Source: Carex sylvatica (taxonomy: Eukaryota; Streptophyta; Magnoliopsida; Poales; Cyperaceae). Taken from it: a stretch of DNA of 64,000 nt. The notes under the pieces were generated by a model. It did not search any database. It saw only the letters and a program-made list of their open reading frames with translations, and was not told where the DNA came from. The DNA lies in contig CAXKVR010000160.1 of NCBI GenBank assembly GCA_964058845.1, positions 44,414 through 108,413 of the forward strand, written 5' to 3'. The stretch's first letter is position 1, and the number at the start of each line of letters is the position of its first letter. Made by a program: the position numbers and the translations under genes. Positions 47,281 through 60,900 of this stretch are shown here, in pieces.

Positions 47281-49880
47281 GATTCGGCGACAAATTAATT
47301 GTCATCAGTAGTATAAAAATCACTTTACTTTAGAAAAATCATATACAAAATATCTACACCTACGACTAGAGTATTAATTTGTGCAGATAATATTATATAT
47401 ATACCAACTTTTTTGTTAAAATAATCATGAGCAAATAGTTGGCCTCTCTTATGTTCAATGAGAAAGCGAAATCATGGACATGGATGGTGCGGTGGTGGTT
47501 TAGAGGCTTAACCTAACTTAAAGTTTGACATCACTTGAAGGCTTTTTACTCTTTAAAGATAAGTGAGAAAAAGGGAAGCTTCTCTGATTTGTAATACAAA
47601 ATCTATCTTTATGTTGTGTCAGTATTCAGTAACTATTTACTTCTTTTGCTTTTGTTGCCAGTTGTCAGTTTTGAAGCTAAAAATTATGCTCTTGAAAAAA
47701 AATAATAATAAAGTTGATGTTAGTTTTCTTTAGAAAAATGCACGATATTTGTGCTTCAGATTTCATCGTGTAAAAAAAAAGAACTGAAGGGATCACCGTA
47801 AAAGTTTATCTTTTCTATGTTTAGGGACGGATTCAGAAATTTATATCACGGTAGGAAGCTAATTAGATTTAAATTTATTAACTTATCTATTGGATACACA
47901 ATTGCAACTAAGTCCTATAACAATATTTATTAAAAGATCTGTTATAATTATAAAATCGATTGATATAATATTGAAATATTTTTTCTAAGTTATTTAAAAA
48001 TTTATTTGACACAGTTCAAAGTGAAACTATTCTTAACAAATTGACAAATTGAAGTCAAAATTTAGATAAAAAAAATTACCATAATATATGTATTGAATAA
48101 TAAAAAAATCTAAAAAATTCGGATAATCCATTTTCTTAGAATTGCAATGATTCATTCCATCGTCAGACCTTTCTTATTCTCTTCTTCTCCTTCATTCTAT
48201 TTACGAAATAGAGCATCGCATATCTAAAAAAATAAAATACGCAAAATCAATCAAAACTCGAAAAAAATCGATTCAAAAATCATACTATCTTAGACCAAAA
48301 TTAGACACTACATTAGATCTAAAGTAGATATACTAGCTGAATAATTATTATTGGATCGAAAATAAAAATTCAAACCTAAAAATAGATACTTGTCTACTCA
48401 ATTTCTTCTTAAATCCGCCATTATATATATCCGATTTGAGGTGACAAAAAATAGTTAAAATAATATAAATACTTCACCTCTACTCTATTCCGCTCTGCTC
48501 TTGCGACAAGTCTCGTTCCATTTCGATCTTGTTGTTCTAAAACATGTAAATAGATCCGATCAAGTACAATTTTGTTGCTTCTCTTCTCCTTCCCTTCATT
48601 TTCTTTGACAATCTCGTTCTGAAGCATGTACCTAAAGAGTTCCGAACTGTCAAGATCTGTGGTCAAGTTTAGGTTTATTTTTGTTTGCACTTTCTTTTTT
48701 TCTCTTTAGGTACAATTTCTTAGCAAATAATTTGTTTGGAAATTAAAAAATCTAATCTTCAAAAAAATGATTGATTTTTTCTTCGAAAAGTAGATAGCGA
48801 GGATAATATCCTCTCAAGAAAAAAAATATATTAATCAAAGTTATATTTCTCTTACATGAGCTCTCATTTTATAGGCCATAAGAAGGAATTAATTTTCAAA
48901 ATGAAAATAAGCAAACATAAATTGCTACATAAAAAATATAAACATAAAAAGAAACAAACATAAATATTTATCTAAAAAATGTAAATACTATTAATATTTC
49001 TAGAAAAGGTTAATGATCAATTCTTAAAAAATGTTCCTCTTTAATAGCAGCTGAACGCTTCTCAAAACGAGTCAGAATCCGAATATGAGTCCGACTCAAG
49101 ATGAATCTCGTCACTAGGGTTTTCAACTGCACTAGTGGTATAGTTCCACTATAGATATAATTATAGAGTTTGACATCGACGTGAGATTTTATGGCAGAAA
49201 AGTTCTAAAATTGTACCATTAGGACGGGAGACGAAGGAAGGTAGTCAGAGCACGTGTTACTTCCTGTACACCTCGAATTGGGGAGTACGAATATGAGATA
49301 TTTGTACGTTGATTTCCCCCTGCCACAGTGTTGTTTTCCTTCCTCTACTCTCTGATCTTCTCATTTCTAGATCGAGTAAACAAGACGGGCAGCTCCGGTC
49401 TGAGAGCGTGTCCCCTTCTTTCCTTTTAATAAAAGTTTTCTCCTCCTGATTAGAGCACAGCTTTAGTGTGGTTCCATACACCTTCACCTGGAGCGATTCC
49501 ATCTATTTTTTAAAGAAAAAAAACAACCATTTTATGAAGAATTAAAATTCTAATTTCAAAAATAAAAAATCCTTAGCGAAGGTCATTTTGTACTTCTATT
49601 GTTTTATCGAAATAAGGTGGCAAAGTCTTCGGGCTTTTCTCAAAAAAAAAAAAAAAAAAGTTGGCAAAGGAGATTGTGGAAGAATTCTTCTTTCACTATG
49701 TAGTATTTTTTTATAATGGTGTTTGATAACTCTATTTTGAACAAAAAGTAATGCTTATCGAAATAAGATATTTAAAAAATAATTATATTTTCCGAAATAA
49801 ATTTTATGGTGGTGACAAATTATTATTATCCAATAAACAACAACAAAAGTAATATAGATAACATATAATAACAAAATAAC
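47281..49880. other. Intergenic DNA
   Basis: AT-rich. Two minus-strand frames (48421-48690, 89 codons; 49257-49502, 81 codons beginning MESLQVKVYGTTLKL) sit in slightly richer sequence with a leader-like context, but neither has recognisable motifs, and no splice partners were convincing. They may be remnants of a small gene. Confidence 0.35.
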
Positions 49881-49884
49881 AAGA

Positions 49885-50255
49885 GTGAGTCTATGGTACT
49901 ATGCATATCACGGGTTGGTCTGTAATACGATTCAATATTTTTGTTTTCAAAATCATAACGGACGATCCGAACCGTTCAACACATTCTCCATAAAAATATG
50001 TACTTGCATACCAAATTTTATATTTTTTTACTATTTTTTAAGATGCATAGAAAATCACTTGATCTGAAAATTCTGGACCATCCAAAAATAATAATTTTCT
50101 ACGTATCTTAAAAAATAGTAAAAAAATTCTAAAAAATATAAAATTTGGTATGCAAGTACATATTTATATGGGGAATATGTTGAACGGTTCGGATCGTTCG
50201 TTATGATTTTAAAAACAAAAATATTGAATCGTAATATGCATAGTATCATTTTTAA
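49885..50255. mobile_element. Palindromic MITE, family P, copy 3
   Basis: The arms pair over most of ~370 bp around 50070: GGTACTATGCATAT at the left with ATATGCATAGTATC at the right, and ACGATCCGAACCGTTC with GAACGGTTCGGATCGT. The interior is shared with copies at 16574, 40150 and 58700. Confidence 0.85.
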
Positions 50256-50696
50256 CATAGATCCAATTTTCAATGTCAACAAATTATGAACCTATTTTAT
50301 GATAACATTTATATTTAAAAGAAACCATTGATGTAAAATAATATTTACATTTGCATTTATAATTCATTTTGAATTGTAAAAATAGTTATTTAATTTGTCT
50401 ATTGTGCAGAATTCATCAAATAATATACAAATTATTACAAAGTGTGAGCTAATAACATAAATCAAAATAGATTGCAAATTAATACAAAACATTAAACATT
50501 TATCAAGTAAATATAGTGCAAATTATTTTCCCACGGTGCAAATTATTTTCTGTACATATATTTTGAATTATAAAAATAGTTATTTAAACACTTAACAAAT
50601 TGTAAAAATAGTCAGTTAAACATTTTTATAACACTTTTATAACATTTTTTTACGGCACATTAGTGTAACTATTTATGTACATTTAAAAAAAAAAAA

Positions 50697-52575
50697 AAGA
50701 TAAATTTTGCTGGAGGTCACTAAATTTTGTCATTTGTCACGAATTGGTCACTCATATTTGATTTATCTATTTTTAGTCACTCAACTTTGTTATTTGTTCC
50801 AATAAGCCACTCTATACTTTTTTCATCAAAAATGTTAACAGAATATGCTCTTATGTTGGTATTTTGGACAGAATGAGAATATTCCGTTAAGATTTTGGCG
50901 GCCATTTTTATTAATACCCTTAAAAAAAGAAAATTTTAAAACTGTCCCCACATTGAGTTTTTTTTTTTTAAATTGCCTCGACCGCTGGGCCCACGGGCGG
51001 CCCACCCCTCCTAGAAGACCGCCCGGGCTAAGGGCGGTCCACTAGGGACCAGATCGCCTGGGGTCCGGGCGGTCCTCCTTTTTTTTTTTTAGAGATATTT
51101 TAATATTTTGATTTAAATAATTTTGTGAAGAAAGAGTTTTCTTGCTTAGAGTGTATGCCAAAAAATAAGACATTTGATATATTTATGAAGTGATCTGGTA
51201 ACTCTTTATAACTTTGATTTGATTTGTTAGTTGGATATCATAAGTCTAAAGATAACACTAATTAAGGACTTGGCCTTGATTCTTGTCAACATATATCATT
51301 TGCTTATTGTCAACATATATCATTTTTTTTAGAGAATAATTGAATTATTTGATTATTATCAAAATATACCATTTGCTCGGAGATAGGCAAACGAACACAA
51401 TAGATAGTAAATGCATTTAAAATAATTATGTGAATAATTATTGAATAATCTCTTAGGCTTTTGACTAAATAAAATACCGATCGTTGTACGTCTACCGTTG
51501 AACGAAAACTTAAACTGAATTTTTGAGGCACTAAATGACATTTTTTTTAAAATTCTGATGCTTTGAATGGCCGGGGGTGTCCCTCGACCAATATTCGGAT
51601 TCGTCTCGTCTCCCCCTTTAGAAAAATGCTCATACGCGCAAATCCGACTTTTCTAGTCTATAGCTGTTTAAAGTTTTTTCAAAAGCCGAACTTTGAAAAT
51701 TCATAACTAATTGTGAAAAAAATCCAAATAAATTGAAATTTGTATCAATTATGTGTATTTTTTAATGCTCTACATGCTGGTGTAATCACTTTTGAAGTTT
51801 GGTCCCTGTATCTTTCCAGACTTGCTGATTTACCAGAAGATGTCAAATTTGATGTTTTTAGTGCATTGCACTATACCAGTGGCCTTTGCTTAGTACTTGA
51901 CTGCTGAGTTTGGACTTTGTACCATACCAGATGTTAGTCTAGGGTGCATTGTGCATGAACAGAGATCTAATTTGAGATTTTAGTATAATTTAGTAGCTCT
52001 AAACTACTGTTTTAGTACCAGAAATAAAGAGAAGAATATCAACAAGCTGTCAGAGACCAAGTCCTTAATTAGCGTTAAGCCTTGTGATATACAACTAACA
52101 AATCAAAATCAAAGTTATAAATAGTTACGACATCACTTCATAAATATATCAAATGTCTTATTTTTTGACATACACTATAAACAAGAAAACTCTTTCTTCA
52201 CAAATTTTTTTAAATCAAAATATTAAGATATCTCTAAAAAAAAAAAAAAAAAAAAAGGATGATTGCCCGAATCCCAAGCAGTCTGGTCCCTAATGGACCA
52301 CCCCTGGCCCGGACAGTCTGCTAGGAGGGGTGGGCCTCCCGTGGGCCCAGCGGTTGGAGCAATTTAAAAAAAAAAAACCAATGCAGGGGCAATTTTGAAT
52401 TTTTTTTTTTAGGGTATTAATAAAAATGCCCGAGATTTTGGACAAAAAAAATATAAAATGACTTGATTAGGACAAATGACAAAGTTGAGTGACTAGAAAT
52501 GGATAAATCAAACTTGAATAACCAATTTCGCGACAAATGACAAAGTTTAGTGATCTCCAGTGAAATTTATCATTT
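50697..52575. mobile_element. Foldback element with ~520-570-bp inverted arms
   Basis: The left arm (50697-51270) and right arm (52060-52575) are inverted copies, starting GATAAATTTTGCTGGAGGTCACTAA and ending with its diverged complement. Each arm contains a GC-rich patch (CCGCTGGGCCCACGGG in the left) and a conserved AT-rich inner part ending AATTAAGGACTTGG. The ~790-bp centre has no transposase frame. The structure resembles long-TIR Mutator-like or foldback elements. The target duplication was not resolved because A/T tracts border both ends. Confidence 0.8.
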
Positions 52576-53038
52576 TAAATAGGTAAACAATTTAAATAAA
52601 AATACATATTTTTAAAATAAATCAAGATTTTTATAAGTAATTTCACAATACAACTGAACACTTATTTCAATATATTTTCATAATTAATTATGTACATATT
52701 CGTATTTATGAATTTCTATTTTTTTTTCAAAAATATATTTCCACTCTTGTTTAATTTCATCCCATCTAATTTCGCGACAAACGAACACGCCATGCAAAGG
52801 GGATTCAAATCATGCAAAGGATAGCCGTTGGAAGTACAAATCAGACAATCATTTATTCAGTGTGTTGTGTGTGTATAGCGCCTTCCACAGGTCGTGTTTA
52901 CAAGTGTTAAATGACGACAAAAAAGAAATAGAGAACTTCCGACGGTCCGACCGGTCACAGTCAGTGGCTATAAAGAGAGCGAGCGACACAGAAAACCCGG
53001 ACTGCTCGCAAGGTGCGAGGGTCGACTCGGAATTCGTT

Positions 53039-53198
53039 TCCTCTGAGATATCTCATATTTTGCGTGACTTTTTGGAAAATCTCAACTTTTGAAATACATT
53101 CTGCGCGAATCTCAAAGCTCAAATAATACTCCCCCTACATCACCCCCGAATAGACACCGGACACGTCGGTCACGCAAAATATGAGATATCTCAGAGGA
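53039..53198. mobile_element. 160-bp MITE, second copy of the 9468 family
   Basis: Ends TCCTCTGAGATATCTCA and TGAGATATCTCAGAGGA; the interior matches the 9468-9626 copy on the opposite strand. Confidence 0.8.
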
Positions 53199-53451
53199 TA
53201 CGCACTCCTCGACTCGCGGGTATAACTGGCACAGTGGGTCCCATATGACGGTACATGACCTTTTGTGGGCCCCCCAGAGAGCAGGCTTTTGCCCGGCTAT
53301 TGCTCGCGCCACTGTCTTTTCCACTTTAGGCCATCAAGTAGAAAGAACCCAAAGGTGGGCCCCACCCTTCAGAAATCCGCTCCTCCGATGGATCCCATAT
53401 TTGACCATTCCCTTCAAAATTGCTTAGTTGATTATCCACTACCAGAAAATC

Positions 53452-53574
53452 GGGTAATGACTTTAACAGAGTAGCTTTAGCTGCATACAGCGCACAGACC
53501 ATAAAATCAAAACAGTCTTGTATGTAATTTGTGCGCTGTATGAAGCCAAACCTACTCTGTTAAAAGCCTTACCC
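53452..53574. mobile_element. 123-bp MITE with 8-bp target duplication
   Basis: GGGTAATGACTTTAACAGAG at the left mirrors CTCTGTTAAAAGCCTTACCC at the right, with TACAGCGCACA / TGTGCGCTGTA further in. Flanked by AGAAAATC at 53444-53451 and 53575-53582, a perfect 8-bp duplication as for hAT elements. Confidence 0.9.
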
Positions 53575-54092
53575 AGAAAATCTCTGGCTTTTTTTCTTTT
53601 TTTCTTTTTTCTGGCATTAGTTATACATGATACCGACTTTTCTATTGGTAAATGGCAATTCAATAAGTATTGTCTTAAAATAAAATGAAAGCTCATTTTT
53701 TGTACAAAATTGAGAGAAACGCAACGGGGTTCGCATTTATGAGACCGTTGTGAGACTTGTGCCTTCACGGGAGATTTTATGCAAGTCAAAATCCTTACTA
53801 AATCACATCAAAATCAACTACCTACTAAAACTCAATGAAAACGAATGAAAAAAAGTTCCAAACAAGAGGTCTTAATCAGGCGCTGTAAAAGTAATTCTGC
53901 CTTGTCTCTTGAATGATAAGCAATCACAAACCGACAAAGAAAATTGAATTATTCTTATTTCTAAATTTTTGGCGTTTGGCAGTTTGGCTGCATGGCCGTT
54001 GCAGAGAACTTAATTTAAAATACAACATCTGAAATTAATTTAAAATCCATAATCATGATTTAAAATTTGAAACATTTCCTACACTTTTGTAG

Positions 54093-54546
54093 TAGAGTGG
54101 AAAAAAACACGTTGTACCGTGCCGTGCCGTGACTAACAGGCTATGGTATCGGTCTCGTGCCATGCTGTGATTAAAATGTTAAGGGATGATCACGGCATGC
54201 AAATAGTCATGCCACATGAATCACGCCGTGTCTAAACGTGCTGTGACCAAACGTGACTCGTGAAACCATTTAATCATATATGTTATTTTATTTAAAGTTT
54301 ACCATTTAGTCAAGATCTAACGATTCTAATTGCACTTGACTCGCATGATTACGTACCGTGCCGTGATTAGAATTTTGTGTGACGTGTTGTATCAAGTTTT
54401 CAAAAAATAATCACGACACGCGAATAATCACGGCACAGAACACGCGAATCACAACATATAACCGACACGCGTACCGTACCTTTGCATGCCATAAACGTAC
54501 CATTCCGTAATGAAACCAGTTTTGCCATGTCATTTTTTCCACTCTA
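54093..54546. mobile_element. hAT-like element with CGTGCCGTG subterminal repeats, copy 1
   Basis: 454 bp from TAGAGTGGAAAAAA to TTTTTTCCACTCTA, a 14-bp perfect inverted repeat, flanked by TTTTGTAG at 54085-54092 and 54547-54554. The interior is crowded with GTGCCGTG / CACGGCAC-type phrases, presumably transposase binding sites. There is no coding capacity. It lies 450 bp upstream of the KIN-14 start codon. Confidence 0.9.
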
Positions 54547-54554
54547 TTTTGTAG

Positions 54555-54996
54555 TTCAAACAAGACATGTTATCAAAATTTTACAAGCTCTTGTTCCAGT
54601 AGAATTTCAATATTGGTTATTTCTTTTCACCTCCTTTTTAAAAAAAAATTAATTAAACGGTGTGGCTCCCGTGCGGCATTTCTCTGATTAGAACAGAAGA
54701 GCATTCCACTTTACTTTACTCTCTCTACCGCTAAACAAAATATACAAACAAGCAGCACAGCCGAAAGGAGCCTCTTCTCTTCTCTTTCTTTTTAGTTAGT
54801 AATAGAGGCTCAGCTCCTTTCCCTTTCCATCTTATAACCACCGTTCTCCCAAATCATCTCTACCAAAGCTATCAATGGCAGTCATATGACTAGGAGCTTC
54901 ATCAATTTCTCTTCTCTCTGACACACACACAGTCACTAATCTCTCCCGTCTCTTTGACCTGGATTAATTAGATTAGAATTAGAGAGAGAGAGAGAA
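54555..54996 (+). promoter_or_regulatory. KIN-14 promoter and 5' leader region
   Basis: A pyrimidine-rich stretch (54715-54960) followed by a GA microsatellite (54980-54995) directly before the ATG looks like a plant 5' leader. A weak TATA-like CTTATAACC lies near 54831. Because the hAT-like element ends at 54546, the proximal promoter is either within these 450 bp or includes the element. Confidence 0.4.
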
Positions 54997-57900
54997 ATGG
55001 CGCCCGAGTCTCTATTTTCCATTTCAGCGGCTACAGTTATAGAAGATGTGCTCAGACAACATAGCAAGAAGCTCAGCGATCGTGATTTGGCTTCACGCAA
55101 AGCAGAGGAGATAGGTAACTCTCTCTTTCTCTCTCTCTCTCAAATCTCACAATGCTGAAATAGATAAAATATACTAGTTGTATTTATCAGATCCTTTCTT
55201 GCCTCTCTTGAATGCCTATTACTTCTAAAAATACAAAAAATTATTATTATAATTTCTTTTGTGAAAATGAAGCTATTAGAAGGTATGAGGCGGCAGGATG
55301 GCTGAGACGAACAGTCGGGGTGGTTAGTGCGAAAGATTTGCCAGAGGCGCCGTCAGAGGAAGAGTTCAGACTCGGTTTGCGAAACGGATTGATCCTCTGC
55401 AATGCTCTCAACAAGGTCCATCCTGGTGCTGTACCAAAGGTACATTTTTCTCACATTGCACCACCTGATTTTTTATATTCTTCATTGATGTCCAAGTGTT
55501 CAATTTTGAGGATCTTAGGGAGCAATTTCATAATTTGACTGTTTTTTGGTTGTTTCTTCAGGTAGTTGTGAATCCGGGGGACCCGGTGCTTCAGCCGGAT
55601 GGAGCTGCTCTATCTGCTTTTCAGTATTTTGAAAATGTGAGGAATTTTCTTGTAGCAGTGCAAGAGTTGGGTATACCAACATTCCAGGCCTCTGATTTGG
55701 AACAGGTAATTTTGAAATTATTTAGAATTTTTGAAAATTTGTCTGTTTCTGTATTATTTTCTCTACTCTTGTATTTTCCGCATTCTTGATTTTCTTGATA
55801 CCAAGCAAATTGTTGATATCATTGTAGTAGTCTGTTAATTCTGTGATCTTCAATTTAATGTTTGAGATTTTAACATATATATTATTCATTTTTCTTGCAC
55901 AGTTCCACTTAACTCTCTCCCCCCCCCCTTTTTTTTGTTGCATAAAATGCACATCATATTCCCTAAATTTTCCATGAAGTCACTCATCATTTATTTCAGG
56001 GAGGAAAAGGTGCAAGGGTTGTGAATTGTGTTCTTGCTATGAAGTCCTACAGTGAATGGAAAAAAACAGGTGGGACCGGATCATGGAAATACGGTGGTAT
56101 AATTAAACCGGCAAATTTGAGCAAATCATTTCTAAAAAGAAATTCTGAGCAGCCTACAAATTATCTGTCAAGGAGCTTATCAATGAACGAATGTGAAATT
56201 TTGTCTGACGATCATAGTTTGTGTGGAAACATTTCAGCTGATTCAAATGAATTGGTTAGTTATGAATTTTTCGAAACAATATCCCTTGATTTTCTTAAAT
56301 ATTTTGCTTCCTCACTTTAATTTTAACTTATTTATTGATGGAAACTTAGGTTACAACACGTCCATTGAGAATGTTAATTACTGCAGCTCTGTCAGACAAG
56401 AGGCCTGACGAAGTTCCAATGGTACATTGTAATTAATAATTAGTTAATATAATCTTCTTGCCCTATTGTTTTGTTATATGATGTTGATATTTGATTCAGC
56501 TCTTGGAGTCCATGCTAAGTAAGCTTGTTGAAGAGTTTGACAACCGGTTGAGCAACCAAAGTGAATTGGTACACTCCTTTTCAAGGAACAACAAATAAGG
56601 GAATTATTTTTATGTTTTGGAAGCTAACTTGGTGATATTTTTATCTTTGTATAAATAGGTCAAAAGTACTCTTAAGGGCTCTGCTGATGGTGGCAAGTCG
56701 TTTTCTAAATCAAAAGTGTCAACAGAAATGGCTCTGGGCTTTTGTGAGAAAAGAGTAAGCTTTCATATTAAATTAATATATGTTTATATTATACAGTAAA
56801 CTTTAATTAATGTTGTCTAACTTCCACTATGTTATATTTCTTAAGACGGAGTCAGTAGATACATATTATAAGGCAGATAAAGAGAAAGCAAAAGAGAAGG
56901 CACTGAGACAACATTCAATTTTGGAGCAACAACAGATTGATATTCAGGTAACTCATTGAACAGCAGTTCAATCCACTTTTGAACCTAGTTACTGAATTAA
57001 TGAGAAGGGTTTTAAATACCTTACTATAATTACAGGAGCTAAGGCAAATTCTAAGAACTACTAAAGCTGGATTTGAATACATGCAAAAGAAGTACACCGA
57101 AGAGCTTAGCATGCTTGGTAAATTATTCCAAACTCCAAAAGTTACTATTGCTAAAATAAAAATAGAATCCAAAACTAATTTCCAGTATACATAATCTCCC
57201 CTCTGTTATATATAACTTTAATAGGACTGCATGTATATGGGCTTGCTAATGCTGCATCGGGCTACCACAAAGTTTTAGAAGAAAATAGAAAACTATACAA
57301 CCAAGTGCAAGATCTTAAAGGTAACGTCCTTGAGTTTCATAAATTTTTACCAAAAAGTTGATAAAATATGTAAAATCCCTGTTAAACTAACTCACATTTA
57401 TTTTAACTTTGTATTCTATTTTAGGAAGTATAAGGGTTTATTGTAGGGTGAGGCCTTTCTTGCCAGGTCAATTGAGTGGCAACACCGTGGGATCCATTGA
57501 TGAAGGAAATATTACGATTCTAACCCCATCAAAGCACGGGAAAGAGGCACGCCGAGCTTTTTGTTTCAATAAAGTTTTTGGACCTTCTTCTACTCAAGGT
57601 ACAAAGATTTAATGCTCTCTCAAAATGTTTTCCATGTACTAGGGGGAATTATGTCATTATGACCTATGCAATTTTAAATGAATGTTACAGATGAGGTGTT
57701 TTTAGATACACAACCTTTGATTAGATCTGTTCTTGATGGTTACAATGTTTGCATATTTGCATATGGACAAACCGGGTCTGGAAAGACATACACTATGGTA
57801 AGTGTTTCAACTTCTGACTAATTAATGAATTATCTTGTGCTTTTATAATTTTTTTCTATATATTTTAAATCCTACATGCAGAGTGGTCCAAAGAATGCAA

Positions 57901-60900
57901 CTGAGAAAACTCAAGGTGTGAATTTTAAAGCACTGAGTGACCTATTTAAGATCGCTGATCAAAGGAAAGGCATGTTTGTATACGAAATTGCAGTTCAAAT
58001 GATTGAGATCTATAATGAGCAAGTGCGGGACCTACTTGTTAGTGATGGTCTCAACAAAAGATATCCTTTCAACTTGCTTCTTTTGAAGTTACCATTATTT
58101 TTGTCTATTAGTTCTCAAATATTTCCATTATGCGCAATAATTAGTAAATGGCAGATCAGTATAACCATATAACATAGGTACTTACATAATCTCCGCTGGT
58201 TATATACCAAACCAGTTGGCCGGCTAAATGTTTTTCCCTTAACAAAGTGTTTACGTTGGAGATACGAAACAATTCTCAGAATGGGATAAATGTACCAGAT
58301 GCTAGTCTGGTACGTGTCACGTCAACGTTTGATGTGATAGAATTAATGAATGTTGGTCTCAAGAATCGTGCGGTGGGATCCACGGCACTAAATGACCGTA
58401 GTAGCCGTTCTCACAGGTGCACTTCCGTGCCTCAATTTTTCTATTTGTGGATTATTTGATCTTAATATGCTCCACATTCAAATAAAAATGTCTTAATACT
58501 GGTGATTGTTACCCTGCTCTCTGTATTTCCTATTAATAAAGAAATGTAAGAAAGAGCATTTCCTAGATCAATTCTAAGACCAGCATGAGTATTAAGTTAC
58601 CCAATTTTACTTCAGGTAGTCCTGATATAGCTATTAATAAATTCTATCATTTTAGTTAATGACACTAAATAATATTTAATTATGATTATGACTTAATATT
58701 TTCATTTTCAAAGTCCAAATAATCGATCTGAATTGTTCAATATGATCTCCATATGACTTGCTGACTAGATTTTTCAATTTTTTAGAATTTTTTTACTATT
58801 TTTTTAGAATTTTTTTTACTAATTTTTTAGATGGTAGAAAATCACTATTTTTGAATGGTCTAGAATCTTAGATCAAGTGATTTTCTACATATCTAAAAAA
58901 TAGTAAAAAAAATTCTAAGAAATGTAAAATTTGATCTACAAGTACATTTTATACAGAGATCATGTTTAACTGTTCAAATCGATCGTTTGAACTTTGAAAA
59001 TGAAGATATTGATCCATATTCCATAGTATGGACCAATATGCGCTATGCATAATACCACAGCCTCACTCTTTAATTATTGTATGCTAAAAGTCCTTCTGAT
59101 CTTGAGTCTATTTTATGGGCTTAGGTAACCTGTGACAGTACATCTTTCTATTGTAAACTGTAATACTCTAATTTTGTGGGTGCAGTTGTCTAACAGTGCA
59201 TGTTCAAGGAAGAGACCTGACGGCCGGTACAATTGTTCGCGGGTGCATGCACTTGGTTGATCTGGCCGGAAGTGAACGGGTTGACAAGTCAGAGGTCACA
59301 GGAGAGAGGCTAAAAGAGGCACAACACATCAATAAATCCCTCTCCGCTTTAGGAGACGTGATAGCGGCACTGGCACAAAAGAGTTCTCATGTCCCATACA
59401 GGAACAGCAAGCTCACTCAGCTGCTCCAGGATTCTTTAGGTACGTTAAAAAATTGGGTTTTCTAAAGTTTTCTGATCCATGTTACGAGTAGGACTAGGCA
59501 GTTTAACTCCAAAACCTATAGAAATGATTTCAAATGACGAACCCAAACCATTAAAACCGATCTACTTCACGTGTGAAACATTTAAATGTTAAATTTATTA
59601 TTTTTCGAATTAATATAGTATAGTCAAGAGGTCAAAAGAAGAAGGTTTTCGAGTTAATTTTAATACAATCATTTTTCATCATTTTTTTACCGCTTGACTT
59701 TATACTAAATTAATTCAAAAATTTATAAATTTGACATGTAAATGCATCACGCGTGAAATAGACCGGTTTCAATGGTTTGGATTCATCATTTGAAGTCAAT
59801 CCGATAGGTATTGGAGTTAAGCTCACCAAAGAGCTTGGTGAGCTTAAGAACACCCTAGTTCTACTCTCTATGTTACATTATTTGCAACTGATATGGATGT
59901 TCTTTTTGGGTAATTTTAAATGACCCCAACTTTAGCTGTGGTGATGTGAAAAGGAAGGTACCGTAATGCCTATAATTTGGTCTTTGGTTTTTCTAAGCCT
60001 CATCAGATCAAAATCAAGCGAAGTGTGTTATTTGAGATAATTGCTAATTCATGGGATACGGGAAAGCTCAGCAACCTACTACTACATCCAATAATAATTA
60101 GAGAAAAAAAAAAAATTACAAGATAACTAAGATGAACGAGACATGGAAAATTACATTTCTTTTACTGGTCAATATGATCGTCATGGATTTTGGCATAAAC
60201 TGGTAAGACTCAGGGCCAAGATGTACTGAATTTGTACTCTCCCTACAGTAAATGGAGCAACATGAGCAAAACAAGAATGAACTGACTGTTACTTCTTAGT
60301 ACCACACAGTTTTACACTCAATTAATTACATGTTTAAACCATTTTATTTTAATTTGGTAGGTGGTCAAGCAAAAACATTGATGTTTGTGCATATCAGTCC
60401 GGAATCTGATGCAGTAGGGGAGACAATCAGCACCTTGAAATTTGCCGAGCGTGTTTCTACAGTTGAACTTGGTGCAGCCAAGCTTAACAAAGAGACTGGA
60501 GATGTCAGAGATCTTAAAGAACAGGTGTTTGTTTAGTATAATTTCATTTGTAGAATTACCCCACCTCCCCCGGTTCTTCTTACTATTGATATTCTTCGTT
60601 GATTTGTAATTTGTTTTTTTGTTTTTGTAGATAGCTAGGCTGAAATCAGAACTTGCAATGAAAGAGGGAGGATCAGGACACACTCAAAGCACCTATTCCA
60701 ACAATCCAGAGGCGCTCAGCACAAGGGCTTCATCGCCATTGATATTAGAGAGGCGATATGATGCCGATTTTTTAAGTAGGCAACCAATGGAGGAAGTGGG
60801 AAATATAGAGGTAACGAACCTAAAAATGTAATTTTTTTTTGTGGGTTTTTTGTTAGTTGCAATAATTATGACTATATATGCAGATAATACTCAAAAGTCT

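Noticed and set aside
48421..49502. Two minus-strand frames as a small two-exon gene
   Set aside because: No consistent splice sites or known motifs; kept only as a note in the intergenic entry.
53112..53427. Open frames on both strands near 53.1-53.4 kb
   Set aside because: They overlap a MITE and GC-richer non-coding sequence; no protein similarity recognised.
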